45,955 bases of DNA from Burkholderiales bacterium (GCA_025363275.1 JANYEE010000072.1:1-45955), one strand, 5' to 3'; positions 1-8,021 are shown, counted from the stretch's first letter. Notes: generated from the sequence alone by a model not told the origin. Translations and numbers: made by a program.

Positions 1-494
1 GCCGTTTCAATCGCGCCGCGTTCTTCCACCGTTTGCAGTGCTGCCAGTAAATCCATGGGGTGAAGATCCGTCATGGGACGATCACCTATCCACGGGAACA
101 GGTCACGCTCCAATTGCCGCAATGAGCGCTCGGAATGGCGTGCGCTCCATTGGGGGGACTGTTTGCCGTACCACTCCAAAGCAATTGCCTTGAACGTGTC
201 GCCGCCGGTTCTAGTGTTTTTGAGCTTTTCCAGCTTTCGGGCTTGCACCGGGTCGGTGCCTTCGGACTTTTGGGCCTTTGCTGCGTCACGGGCTAGGCGT
301 GCCGATTTCAGGGAAACATCGGGGTAGCTGCCTAGGGCTAGCTGCTTTTCCTTGCCGCCTACCCGGTATTTCAGAAACCATCGTTTTGAACCCGCCGGGC
401 TGACTTGCAAGTACATCCCGCCAGAATCGGCAAACCGGGCTTGTTTCTTGTCCGGTGGGCAAACTGCGCTTTTGCATTCTGTGTCGGTCAGCAT
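1..494 (-). CDS. int: Tyrosine integrase of an ssrA-integrated element, N-terminal part (cut by window edge)
   Basis: The frame opens at ATG 494-492 and is still open at base 1, so 164 residues are visible. Near residues 17-60 there is the arm-DNA-binding fold of P4-type integrases (DUF4102 family), with motifs such as MYLQVSP, WFLKYRVGGK and LGSYPDVSLKSAR. A linker follows, then the start of the SAM-like core-binding domain (EWYGKQ, HSERSLRQLE). The catalytic R-H-R-Y domain lies outside the window. An AGGAG-like site sits about 11 bases before the ATG. The gene reads away from the 3' end of ssrA in the same direction, the classic arrangement of an integrase beside its attachment site. It should catalyse site-specific integration and excision of the element to the left. 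Identity as a tyrosine integrase is well supported; completeness and activity cannot be judged. Confidence 0.88.
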   Translation of the reverse strand, partial: MLTDTECKSAVCPPDKKQARFADSGGMYLQVSPAGSKRWFLKYRVGGKEKQLALGSYPDVSLKSARLARDAAKAQKSEGTDPVQARKLEKLKNTRTGGDTFKAIALEWYGKQSPQWSARHSERSLRQLERDLFPWIGDRPMTDLHPMDLLAALQTVEERGAIET

Positions 495-590
495 GGGGAT
501 ACGGCTCCTAGTGGGGGTACGGCTTTTGGGGGTACAACGTTAAATTTGCCCCGTTTTCGCCAGTTCTCCCCCCGTTTGTACCCCCGCTTG
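495..590. repeat. Iterated GGGG(G/A)TAC motifs upstream of the integrase
   Basis: GGGGATACGGCT begins at 495, TGGGGGTAC lies at 512-520 and again at 527-535, and the inverted form GTACCCCC lies at 578-585. All sit between the integrase start codon and the ssrA end. Short iterated sites here are expected to be integrase arm-binding sites or an autoregulatory operator. The repeats are visible in the sequence; the role is inferred. Confidence 0.5.
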
Positions 591-654
591 CGTTTAGCTG
601 TCAATAGCGGTTGCTAGTGGCTATTGCTATGTAAGTGGTTGATTTTCCAAAGAA

Positions 655-688
655 AAAGGCCGCTAGGTGGTCATTCCTAGCGGCCTTT
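655..688 (-). terminator. Intrinsic terminator downstream of ssrA
   Basis: A 13-base perfect inverted repeat (655-667 with 676-688, 8-base loop) contains GGCCGCTAGG and its complement. Read on the minus strand it is followed by a T-rich run, so it should end the tmRNA transcript. It lies past the expected attachment site and so would belong to the integrated element or be part of the crossover region. Confidence 0.7.
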
Positions 689-699
689 AAACAGGGGTA

Positions 700-745
700 T
701 GGTGGAGCTGGCGGGAATTGAACCCGCGTCCGCAAGCCTTCTTCG
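700..745 (-). other. Presumed attachment site (attL/attR) in the 3' end of ssrA
   Basis: The 3' end of tmRNA (T-arm and acceptor stem, ending CCA at 702-700) is a common integration target, and an integrase gene lies 200 bases beyond it in the usual orientation. The exact crossover cannot be fixed because the second copy of the direct repeat lies outside the window. Position is inferred. Confidence 0.4.
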
Positions 746-1088
746 AACAGTTCTACATGTGTAGCCGTCTGATTTAAGTCTCGCCTTTTACATCGCGCAG
801 TGGCACGCTATGCAAAACGCCAGTAACCTATTTTCTTGATCCACCCTAAGTCACCCAAGGCAGGTCCAGCCGAATGAAATTACCCCACAGCCTGGACAAT
901 CAGACCTTGCGATCGGACTACCCTTGCCCAGCCTATCGGCTTGCTGTTGTGAGGCTCACGTGCAATTAAGCAGCGAGTGCGAAACGTTCGTCGTTTGCAG
1001 TTAGTTTTTTTCTGCTGTTTTACGAGGTGACAGAACCTCGACATGCCCTGCTGCGCGTCCGAACCCACGTCGAAACCAGTGCAGCCCC
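700..1088 (-). ncRNA. ssrA: Transfer-messenger RNA (tmRNA), one-piece
   Basis: tmRNA rescues stalled ribosomes by acting first as an alanyl-tRNA and then as a short mRNA that tags the incomplete protein for proteolysis. On the minus strand the 5' end GGGGCTG (1088-1082) pairs with CAGCTCC next to the terminal ACCA. The T-arm GGTTCAATTCC is visible about 15 bases before the 3' end. The tag reading frame is at 998-966 and encodes ANDERFALAA followed by TAA, a typical betaproteobacterial tag ending in the degradation signal LAA. Length is about 389 nt, within the usual range. It is intact despite integration at its 3' end, as expected when the element restores the RNA sequence. Confidence 0.97.
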
Positions 1089-1097
1089 AAGTCGGTT

Positions 1098-1124
1098 ATT
1101 TTAGGGGTATCCCAGCGATTACAA
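1098..1124 (-). promoter_or_regulatory. Likely sigma-70 promoter of ssrA
   Basis: On the minus strand, TTGTAA (1124-1119) and TAAAAT (1103-1098) are separated by 15 bases, with the -10 box ending about 9 bases before the tmRNA 5' G at 1088. The -10 is good; the -35 and the spacing are suboptimal. Inferred from position. Confidence 0.45.
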
Positions 1125-1155
1125 GACCTGGATTCAGAATAAATGCGGCGAGGGC

Positions 1156-1848
1156 TTACAAACCGCCCGTGCGGCTGTCCAGCGGCGTCACAAATGAATT
1201 TTGTTCCCAGCCAGACGTAAGGCGGCTTTCAGGAAATTCAGTGGTGTTAGCAAGCTCCGCATCCAGCCTAGCGAAATTACTGTTTTTGTTTTCGCGCTGG
1301 CGCAAGACGGCAGCCTGCAAATGCTCGCGTACGTGGTTGAACTGGTGATCTAAGTGATTGCGTTGTCCATTTTTGACAGCCTCTTCGCCCAAGAAAGCAG
1401 TCCGAATGGCTGTTAAGTGGGGCAAGTTAGCAGGGTCCACCACCCAGTAATGCAGTCCACATTGCGACAGCAAGGTGTGTTTGAGGGTCTGGTTACTTAG
1501 CGATATTCCCTTGGGGCCAGGAACATCCACGCAGCCCAATACTTTGCCTTCCATATTGCAGATTGTGAAGGAACAGTAGACGCCGTTGAGTAGCTTGTAC
1601 CAATGGGACGCCTCCCCCTGGTTGGCCGGTGACGTGAAGCGGGTGACCGGGAGTTTGACCAAAATTTGGTGATCGAACATGACCTTAGCCAGCCAGACCC
1701 AGACGCGCTTCTCGCGGTTATTAACGAAGGGACGCAGTTTCAGGGGCCATTGTTTGGGTATGCGCCGGGTTTGGCGGACGACCAGCTTGTTACGCCAGTA
1801 CAGAAGCGCCGCCCCTGCAAACAGACCTAACAAAAAAGATATGACCAT
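1156..1848 (-). CDS. Membrane-anchored DUF2726-like protein
   Basis: A 230-residue protein with one N-terminal membrane segment (about residues 2-18, VISFLLGLFAGAALLYW) and a soluble domain after it. The section with FDHQILVKLPVTRF, followed by FTICNMEGKVLGCVDVPG and then HYWVVDPANLP, resembles the DUF2726 fold, a group thought to be related to restriction-endonuclease-like domains. However, the acidic residues of an active nuclease are not obvious. I chose ATG 1848 with GGGGTGG upstream; a GTG three codons earlier (1857) is possible. It stands alone between ssrA and the HD-GYP regulator, with about 70 bases to the tmRNA start. Function is unknown; the family assignment is moderate. Confidence 0.65.
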   Translation of the reverse strand: MVISFLLGLFAGAALLYWRNKLVVRQTRRIPKQWPLKLRPFVNNREKRVWVWLAKVMFDHQILVKLPVTRFTSPANQGEASHWYKLLNGVYCSFTICNMEGKVLGCVDVPGPKGISLSNQTLKHTLLSQCGLHYWVVDPANLPHLTAIRTAFLGEEAVKNGQRNHLDHQFNHVREHLQAAVLRQRENKNSNFARLDAELANTTEFPESRLTSGWEQNSFVTPLDSRTGGL

Positions 1849-1951
1849 GGTGTCCACCCCGAGAACAGGACCATCTAACGTGGCTTATTGAATAATTTTC
1901 CAGTCTAGTACGATTTGCAGGTCTTGGAAATAGGACGAACGGACTACACCG

Positions 1952-3481
1952 CTAGGGTGTGTAGATAGCATCCACCGCAGCGCGGTGGGTCATCACCGTG
2001 GCCACCAATGCAGGGTCAAATTGCGTGCCCGAGTGCTCAGCGACGTAACTGCAAGCTTTCTCTAACGGCCAAGCATCGCGGTAGCTACAGGCATTTAACA
2101 GCGAGTCCATCACATCCGCAATGGCGGCTATTCTTCCGGCCAGGCTAATTGCGTCAGCCCGCAAGCGCATTGGGTGGCCCGTGCCGTCCCAGCGTTCGTG
2201 GTGTTCTAACGCCATGATGGCCGCCACTTCATGGACGTGGGATTTGGATCGCGCCAGCATAGCGTGCCCGGCGCGCGAGTGCGTATTCACGATCTCCCAT
2301 TCTTCTGGGGACAGTGGAGCAGGCTTGGTCAGAATGTGCTCAGGGACAGCGGCTTTGCCCACATCGTGCAAGAAAACCGCCAGTCGCATGAGTTCTGATT
2401 CACGCTCACTGCAGCCCGCGTGGTGCGCCAGCAGGGCGGCCAATTTTCCGATGCGGTGCACATGGGGGAATGTAATCACGCTGCGGCGCTCAATGGCCCC
2501 GCCCAGCACGGCAATGGTTTCCAGTTGGGCCTGCTCTAGGTCGTCACGCAGCAGCAGTCCGTCATAGGTAATCGCAACGTTGCGGCTGAACAGTTCTAAC
2601 AGTTCCCGTGCGTGCTGATTGATGGGATCTGGGAAAGCCATGTAGATAATGCTTTCGCTACCCGCCTGGGTTTTGAAATAGCCAGCGTAAAAGCTGTCAG
2701 CATGGAGGCTAATTTTGTCGTGCAGCGCCTGGCGGATGACGGCCTGCACTTGCGCGGGCAGGTTGTGCACCTCTTCATCCACCAGCAGGCCCGAAAACGC
2801 CTGGGTGGCCGCCAGTACCTTGATATGGCCGTTGGCAGAATTGGCGGTGTAAGCGGACAAACGCGATGCGCATAGGCCTTCTGCATTCAGATCCAGTAGG
2901 AAATTAACCTGCTCCAGCACCGCAGACGCAAAGCTGCGCAGGTTTTGCGAGTCATAGACCTGGCTGATAGCTTCAATCGAGCGGCGCAGGCCCTGGCGGG
3001 CGTGCTCAATGCGCATCAGATCGCGGTAGGCGCGCAGGCCCGCATAGAAAATCGTGATCAGCTTGCGCCGGGTCAGGTCTGTTTTCTCCTTATAGTCATT
3101 GATGTCATAGTCTTTGATGACCTGCTCTTCGGGCGCTTGCCCAGGCTGGCCGGTGCGCAAAACGATTCGCACATTCAGGTTGTGAATGTCTTCCCGGATT
3201 TGGCGCGCCAGATCCAGGCCTGCATGCTCGGATTCCATCACCACGTCCAGCAAAATCAGCGCAATATCGTTGGGGGCTAATAGCACTGCATGTGCTTCTT
3301 TGGCGCTGTAGCAGTGGATGAATTTCAGGCCACGCCCATCCATCTCGAACCCTGCCATGACTAGCTCGGTGACCTCGTGCACGGCGGGCTCATCGTCCAC
3401 CACCAGCACCTGCCAAGGATGCAAACTCAGGTGTTTTGTATCGTCGTTTTGTTCGTCACTAAACACCAGGTAATCGGTCAT
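1952..3481 (-). CDS. Response regulator with DUF3369 and HD-GYP domain (cyclic-di-GMP phosphodiesterase type)
   Basis: A 509-residue three-part regulator. The receiver domain occupies about residues 22-145 (VLVVDDEP acidic pocket, LILLDVVM phospho-acceptor Asp, Lys in the EKTDL segment). A DUF3369 sensory domain follows at about 155-320 (AISQVYDSQNLRSFASAVLEQ). The C-terminal HD-GYP domain has FLHDVGKAAVPEHIL and HHERWDGTGHP. HD-GYP proteins usually hydrolyse cyclic-di-GMP and so affect motility and biofilm. Here the GYP triplet reads GHP, with His for Tyr, while the HD metal ligands and the HHE triad remain. No partner histidine kinase lies beside it, and it is transcribed alone, divergent from the pseudouridine synthase. 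Family is certain; catalytic activity is inferred. Confidence 0.9.
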   Translation of the reverse strand: MTDYLVFSDEQNDDTKHLSLHPWQVLVVDDEPAVHEVTELVMAGFEMDGRGLKFIHCYSAKEAHAVLLAPNDIALILLDVVMESEHAGLDLARQIREDIHNLNVRIVLRTGQPGQAPEEQVIKDYDINDYKEKTDLTRRKLITIFYAGLRAYRDLMRIEHARQGLRRSIEAISQVYDSQNLRSFASAVLEQVNFLLDLNAEGLCASRLSAYTANSANGHIKVLAATQAFSGLLVDEEVHNLPAQVQAVIRQALHDKISLHADSFYAGYFKTQAGSESIIYMAFPDPINQHARELLELFSRNVAITYDGLLLRDDLEQAQLETIAVLGGAIERRSVITFPHVHRIGKLAALLAHHAGCSERESELMRLAVFLHDVGKAAVPEHILTKPAPLSPEEWEIVNTHSRAGHAMLARSKSHVHEVAAIMALEHHERWDGTGHPMRLRADAISLAGRIAAIADVMDSLLNACSYRDAWPLEKACSYVAEHSGTQFDPALVATVMTHRAAVDAIYTP

Positions 3482-3569
3482 AGGAGGATCTCAGGGTGGG
3501 CGCATACAGGAAATGACTGAATAGTTTAATGGTTAGATTCGAACTTGCGGCGCTGCGATACTACAGCCC

Positions 3570-4313
3570 ATGCAATTGCAAGACATTCTTTACTCTCAGG
3601 GCTTCGGAACCCGCCGTGTTTGTGCTGGCCTGGTGCAGCAGGGCCTGGTACAGGTTTATATGGAAAAAGATGCTGTGGCCCCCGTATCTTTTGTGCAAGC
3701 CGCTACAGATTTTGTAGCAGAGGGCTTGCGCTTTCGGGTGCAGGGTGTGGACTGGCCTTTCTATGAAAAAGCCTATGTGCTGCTGCACAAACCTGCAGGC
3801 ACCGAGTGCTCGCAAAAGCCATCCACCTATCCCAGCATTTACACATTGTTGCCTTCGCCGCTGCGTTTGCGTCCGCAAAAGGCGGCGGTGCAGGGCGTGC
3901 AAGCTGTTGGACGGTTGGACCAGGATACGACCGGGCTGCTGCTGCTGACGGACGACGGCAAATTCATCCACCGCATGAGTTCGCCCAAGCACCATGTGCC
4001 CAAGGTGTATGAAGTCACCGTCAAGCACTCGCTGGATGACAAGCAGGTGCAAAAGCTGCTGGGTGGCGTGGTGCTAGATGATGATCCCAAACCGGTACGC
4101 GCTGCCGCCTGTGAGGCGGTGAGCGAATTCCACTTGCGCCTGACCCTCACCGAGGGCAAATACCACCAAGTCAAACGGATGGTGGCAGCCGTGAGTAACC
4201 GGGTGGAAGGCTTGCACCGATCCCAGATAGGCGGCCTGCGCTTGCCAGACGATCTGGCTCCCGGGCAGTGGAAGTGGCTGACGGCTGCGGACTTGGCCTC
4301 CATTGCGGGCTGA
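3570..4313 (+). CDS. Pseudouridine synthase, RsuA/RluE family
   Basis: A 247-residue enzyme that isomerises a uridine in ribosomal RNA. It shows the short N-terminal S4-like RNA-binding segment (about 1-45) and then the synthase domain. The catalytic motif GRLDQDTTGLLLLTDDG contains the essential Asp, KPAGTECS is the usual upstream segment, and EGKYHQVKRM is the family C-terminal motif. Spacing and length fit RsuA, which modifies U516 of 16S rRNA, but RluE/RluF-type activity on 23S rRNA cannot be excluded. No clear ribosome-binding site precedes the ATG. It is divergent from the HD-GYP gene, with 88 bases between them. Confidence 0.88.
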   Translation: MQLQDILYSQGFGTRRVCAGLVQQGLVQVYMEKDAVAPVSFVQAATDFVAEGLRFRVQGVDWPFYEKAYVLLHKPAGTECSQKPSTYPSIYTLLPSPLRLRPQKAAVQGVQAVGRLDQDTTGLLLLTDDGKFIHRMSSPKHHVPKVYEVTVKHSLDDKQVQKLLGGVVLDDDPKPVRAAACEAVSEFHLRLTLTEGKYHQVKRMVAAVSNRVEGLHRSQIGGLRLPDDLAPGQWKWLTAADLASIAG

Positions 4314-4396
4314 CGCGTTTAAAACTAGTAACACCTCACTTTTCTACTTTAGCGGCCGCCAGTTACACTTGAAGGCTGTTTAGAAGTAGGGTTTTT

Positions 4397-5380
4397 GTGA
4401 AAAAGTTAGGCAAATTGTTGGCGTCGGGTTGGGCTTGGCTGGTGCTGGCGGCTCCCTTGAGCGCGGTGGCCCAAATCGCTCCCATTTTTGTGTTGAATTC
4501 TTTAGATGCCAGCGTCAGCTTGGTCGATCCAGTGGCCTGGAAAGAGCTGCGCCGCTTTCCCACGGGCAAAGAGCCGCACCACCTCTACCTCACGCCTGAC
4601 GAGAAATCGCTGATCATTGCCAACGCATTGGGTGACAGCTTGCTGTTTGTAGATCCCCGGACCGGCGCCACACAAAAGACGGTTCGCGGCATCATCGATC
4701 CTTACCACTTGCGGTTTTCGCCAGACATGAAATGGTTTGTGACCGCCGCAAATCGACTGAACCATGTGGATATTTACCACTGGAATGGGACCGATATGAC
4801 GTTGGCCAAACGCATCCTGACGGGCAAAACTCCGAGCCACCTGTGGATCAACAGCACCAGTACGACGGTGTATTCCACTATGCAAGAGAGTGATGAACTG
4901 GTGGCCATTGACCTGCCTACCCAGACCCTGAAGTGGCGTGGCAAGACGGGCTCGTTGCCCGCTGATCTCTTCGGCACGCCAGACGACAAGTTTTTGCTAG
5001 TCGCACTGACAGGCGGAACTGGGGTGGAGGTGTATGACATCACGGGTCCTGCGCCCAAACTGGTCAAAACCCTGCCCACCGGAGCAGGTGCCCACGCCTT
5101 TCGCTCGGCGGGTGATAAGCGCCACGTGTATGTCAGTAACCGGGTCGCCAACACCGTCAGCAAAATTGACTTTTTGACGCAGGAGGTCGTTGATAATTAC
5201 CCGGCACCTGGAGGGCCTGACTGCATGGACATTTCCCCTGATGGTAAATTGATTTACGTGGCGTCCCGTTGGGCGCGCAAGCTCACGGTAATCGACACCA
5301 CCACCCGCAAGGTGATTCGGTCGGTCAACGTAGGGAATTCCCCGCACGGGGTCTGGACGCTGGACCATGCGCCGCGTTAA
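4397..5380 (+). CDS. Exported YncE-like beta-propeller protein
   Basis: A 327-residue protein starting at GTG 4397, with AGTAGGG a few bases upstream. The signal peptide covers about residues 1-25 (cleavage near AVA-QIA). The rest consists of repeated blades typical of the YVTN/YncE family: FVLNSLDASVSLVDP, LYLTPDEKSLIIANA, LRFSPDMKWFVTAAN, VYVSNRVANTVSKID, MDISPDGKLIYVAS. Such seven-bladed propellers act in the periplasm, often as binding proteins; the exact ligand is unknown here. Its 3' end overlaps the deacetylase start by 14 bases, which argues for cotranscription. Fold is confident, function is not. Confidence 0.85.
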   Translation: MKKLGKLLASGWAWLVLAAPLSAVAQIAPIFVLNSLDASVSLVDPVAWKELRRFPTGKEPHHLYLTPDEKSLIIANALGDSLLFVDPRTGATQKTVRGIIDPYHLRFSPDMKWFVTAANRLNHVDIYHWNGTDMTLAKRILTGKTPSHLWINSTSTTVYSTMQESDELVAIDLPTQTLKWRGKTGSLPADLFGTPDDKFLLVALTGGTGVEVYDITGPAPKLVKTLPTGAGAHAFRSAGDKRHVYVSNRVANTVSKIDFLTQEVVDNYPAPGGPDCMDISPDGKLIYVASRWARKLTVIDTTTRKVIRSVNVGNSPHGVWTLDHAPR

Positions 5381-6182
5381 CAGGTGGCAAGTGTGGCGCA
5401 GTCTTGCTGCGTTTTTGATAGCAGCTTGTGCAGTATCCACCTGGGCTACCGCCCAAAATACTTGTAAAAACCCGGTTTATCTGACGCTGGACACTGGCCA
5501 CATGGATGTAGCTCCGATGATGGCAGATGTGCTGCGCCGCCAGCAGGTCAAGGTCACGTTTTTTGTTGCCAACGAGCGTACTAAGACGGGTGACGGTAGC
5601 CTGGGCAATGCCTGGGGCGCTTGGTGGAAATCGGTGGCAGTGCAGGGTCACGAGTTTGCATCGCACACCTACGACCACGTTTACTGGCGGGGTGACTTGC
5701 CCGGCGTACAACCCCGGTTCCGCATGCGGCCCAGTGCCGGAGCTTTTGAAGGACGCGAATTCACCTGGGAGCCAGCCAAATACTGCGAACAGATCAACCA
5801 TGCAGCTGAGCGCATTGCGGACTACACGGGTAAGAAGCCGCTGCCGCTATTTCGCGCGCCCGGAGGTTTCACGTCGCCCAAATTGCTGGCTGCGGCGCAG
5901 TCCTGCGGCTATGCCCATGTGGGCTGGGCGCCCGCCGGGTTTTTGGGTGACGAACTGCCCAGTGAAAAGTTCAGTAACGACGTTCTGCTGAAAAAGGCCT
6001 TGAAAGATATTCGTACTGGCGACATCCTGATGGCCCACCTGGGTATCTGGTCCCGCAATGACCCTTGGGCACCGGCCAATTTTGAGCCGCTGATTGTAGG
6101 CTTGAAAGAACGCGGATTTTGTTTTGAGACCCTGCGCAACCACCCGGCTTACCGGGACTGGATTGCCAGCCATGGCGGCTAG
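5367..6182 (+). CDS. Secreted polysaccharide deacetylase-family protein with altered metal motif
   Basis: A 271-residue protein with a signal peptide (about 1-29, ending TWATA-QN) and a NodB-type domain. Motif 1 reads LTLDTG rather than the classic TFDDG, so the second Asp, normally a metal ligand, is Thr. Motif 2, SHTYDH, keeps both His residues. RAPGG and TGDILMAHLG correspond to later motifs. The family removes acetyl or formyl groups from sugars or other amides at the cell surface. The altered first motif may define a subgroup with different chemistry. The signal-peptide coding segment (about 5411-5446) matches the dispersed 55-base repeat seen elsewhere in the window. It overlaps the propeller gene and is followed 8 bases later by the hydroxylase-family gene. 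Confidence 0.83.
   Translation: MRRVNRWQVWRSLAAFLIAACAVSTWATAQNTCKNPVYLTLDTGHMDVAPMMADVLRRQQVKVTFFVANERTKTGDGSLGNAWGAWWKSVAVQGHEFASHTYDHVYWRGDLPGVQPRFRMRPSAGAFEGREFTWEPAKYCEQINHAAERIADYTGKKPLPLFRAPGGFTSPKLLAAAQSCGYAHVGWAPAGFLGDELPSEKFSNDVLLKKALKDIRTGDILMAHLGIWSRNDPWAPANFEPLIVGLKERGFCFETLRNHPAYRDWIASHGG
5411..5458 (-). repeat. Copy of the 55-base dispersed repeat inside a coding signal peptide
   Basis: In reverse orientation this segment carries GCCCAGGT, then TACTGC, then GCTGCTAT, lining up with GCCCAGGT / ACTGC / AGCTAT of the intergenic copy at 14902-14956. The second hairpin arm is not recognisable. It encodes about residues 15-30 of the deacetylase. Homology is likely but more diverged than the intergenic copies. 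Confidence 0.55.
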
Positions 6183-6190
6183 GCGGCGCG

Positions 6191-7189
6191 ATGGACTGGT
6201 TTACTGATCTGTTTGCGACCGTACAGCAGTGGCTGTTTGAGTCTGCAGTGCAACCCGTGATGTATGCGATCGGTGAGGGCGCTCGTTTGGAAGAAGGTTT
6301 TGCCGGTACGGGTTGGCTACTGGTAGGCTTTTTGCAACTGGCGGTGATGCTGCTACTGATCGCCCCGTTGCAATGGTGGCGTCCAGTGGAAAAGATGACC
6401 GACCGCGCCGCGGTTCGGGTCGATATTTTGTACACCGTGATCCACCGGCTGGGCCTTTTCCGCCTGGTGATGTTTTTTACGCTGGACCCTGTTTTTGATG
6501 CGCTGGTAGTGGCGCTGCGGGACGCGGGTGTGTCCACGTTTCACCTTGACGACCTTTGGCCCGGTGTTACTGACCTAGCCTGGATCAGTTTGATTATTTA
6601 TTTGATCGTTTTTGACGCACTGAACTACGCCATCCACCGCGGGCAGCACCAGTTTGAATGGTGGTGGCGTCTACACGCGCTGCACCATTCGCAACGCCAG
6701 ATGACAATGTGGAACGACAGCCGCAACCATTTATTAGACGACCTGCTACGCGATCTCATCTGGGTACTTGTGGCACAACTAATTGGCATAGCGCCTGGGC
6801 AATTTGTTGCAGTGGTAGCTCTCACCCAGTTAAGTGAAAACCTGCAGCACGCCAATGTGCGCCTGTGGTTTGGCAGGGTGGGGGAGCGACTTTGGGTTAG
6901 CCCGCGGTTTCATCGTCTGCACCACAGTATCGGTATCGGGCATGAATCGCATGGCAAATCGACGTTGGGCGGACATAACTTTGGGGTGTTGCTACCCTGG
7001 TGGGACATGCTGTTTGGCACCGCAGATTTCAGCCTCAAGTACGAGCCCACTGGCGTGCGCGATCAGGTGGAGCAAGGCGTGGATTACGGCCAGAGTTTTT
7101 GGTCTCAGCAGTGGCTGGGGTTCAAACGATTGGGCGCGCTTTTCTCAAAGTCTTCCACAGTATCCTTGCCACATGAATCCACTGATTGA
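6191..7189 (+). CDS. Sterol desaturase / fatty acid hydroxylase family membrane protein
   Basis: A 332-residue integral membrane protein with hydrophobic segments near residues 40-62, 85-105 and 130-150. It has the histidine clusters of the non-haem di-iron hydroxylase superfamily: HRGQH, LHALHH and later HRLHH. These enzymes insert oxygen or a double bond into lipids or sterol-like substrates at the membrane; the substrate here is unknown. It begins 8 bases after the deacetylase stop and overlaps the next gene by 17 bases, so it is probably translated from the same mRNA. Family assignment is strong. Confidence 0.88.
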   Translation: MDWFTDLFATVQQWLFESAVQPVMYAIGEGARLEEGFAGTGWLLVGFLQLAVMLLLIAPLQWWRPVEKMTDRAAVRVDILYTVIHRLGLFRLVMFFTLDPVFDALVVALRDAGVSTFHLDDLWPGVTDLAWISLIIYLIVFDALNYAIHRGQHQFEWWWRLHALHHSQRQMTMWNDSRNHLLDDLLRDLIWVLVAQLIGIAPGQFVAVVALTQLSENLQHANVRLWFGRVGERLWVSPRFHRLHHSIGIGHESHGKSTLGGHNFGVLLPWWDMLFGTADFSLKYEPTGVRDQVEQGVDYGQSFWSQQWLGFKRLGALFSKSSTVSLPHESTD

Positions 7190-8021
7190 TTCGTTCTGGC
7201 GCGCCGCGGCTTACTGCCTGCGGCCCGGCGTTATCGTGCTGTCTCTTCTGCCACTGCTGCTGATTTGCGTGGCATCACTCGCGCTGGGCTATTTGTTCTG
7301 GGACAACGCACTGGACCAAGTGCGTTTGGTGCTGGAGTCTTCTGATTTTGTAAACCACGGCTGGGCCTGGTTGGATAGCATGGGCCTGGGGCGCATCAAG
7401 ACGGTGTTGGCGCCTCTGGTCGTTATCTTCACTGTCACACCCTTGATCGTGATGGTTTGCCTGCTGGTTGTTGCACTGATGATGACGCCGTGGCTCGTGC
7501 GGTTGGTGGCACGGCGCCGTTTCCCGCACTTGCAGGCGCTTGGCACCGGTTCTTTTATGCGCAGCGTTGTGTGGTCGTTGGCATCTGCGGCACTGGCCAT
7601 GGTTGCCACCATCATCTCTATTCCCTTGTGGTTTGTGCCACCGTTGGTGTTGATATTGCCGCCGTTAATTTGGGGCTGGCTCACCTACCGCGTAATGGCG
7701 TTTGATGCCTTGGCGGAGCATGCCACGGATGACGAGCGCAACATCTTGCTGCGCCGCCACCGCAGCGTGTTGTTGGGCATGGGCGTGATAGCAGGTTTTC
7801 TGGGCGCCGCGCCCAGTTTGCTGTGGGCGTCCGTTGCATTGTTCGCAGCCATGTTTGTGATTCTTTTGCCGCTGGCTCTGTGGATTTACACCTTGGTGTT
7901 TGCGTTTTCGTCTTTGTGGTTTGCCCACTACTGCCTGGCCGCACTCAGTGCCCTGAGGGCTGAGGCCGCTGCGGCAGCGTCCCCGAGAGACCTGCGTTCA
8001 CTACCAACGAGCACGCTATGA
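7173..8021 (+). CDS. EI24-domain (CysZ-like) membrane protein
   Basis: A 282-residue protein starting at ATG 7173, within the end of the preceding gene; an earlier in-frame start would lie deep in the hydroxylase gene and is unlikely. Hydrophobic segments lie near residues 20-42, 82-105, 128-155, 205-225 and 230-255. The pattern of an N-terminal FWRAAAYCLRPGVIVLSLLP and a central TYRVMAFDAL fits the EI24/CysZ group. CysZ transports sulfate in other bacteria, but many betaproteobacterial relatives are uncharacterised. The stop overlaps the next start in an ATGA junction. Transport function is only an inference. Confidence 0.72.
   Translation: MNPLIDSFWRAAAYCLRPGVIVLSLLPLLLICVASLALGYLFWDNALDQVRLVLESSDFVNHGWAWLDSMGLGRIKTVLAPLVVIFTVTPLIVMVCLLVVALMMTPWLVRLVARRRFPHLQALGTGSFMRSVVWSLASAALAMVATIISIPLWFVPPLVLILPPLIWGWLTYRVMAFDALAEHATDDERNILLRRHRSVLLGMGVIAGFLGAAPSLLWASVALFAAMFVILLPLALWIYTLVFAFSSLWFAHYCLAALSALRAEAAAAASPRDLRSLPTSTL

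Noticed and set aside
600-630. AATAGC ... GCTATT inverted repeat as another copy of the 55-base element
   Set aside because: Lacks the GGCCC, GTAAA and CTGCCTG core; short arms could be chance or an integrase-related site.
803-818. TGGCACGCTATGCA, resembling a sigma-54 promoter
   Set aside because: Spacing is one base short and it lies inside the tmRNA gene.
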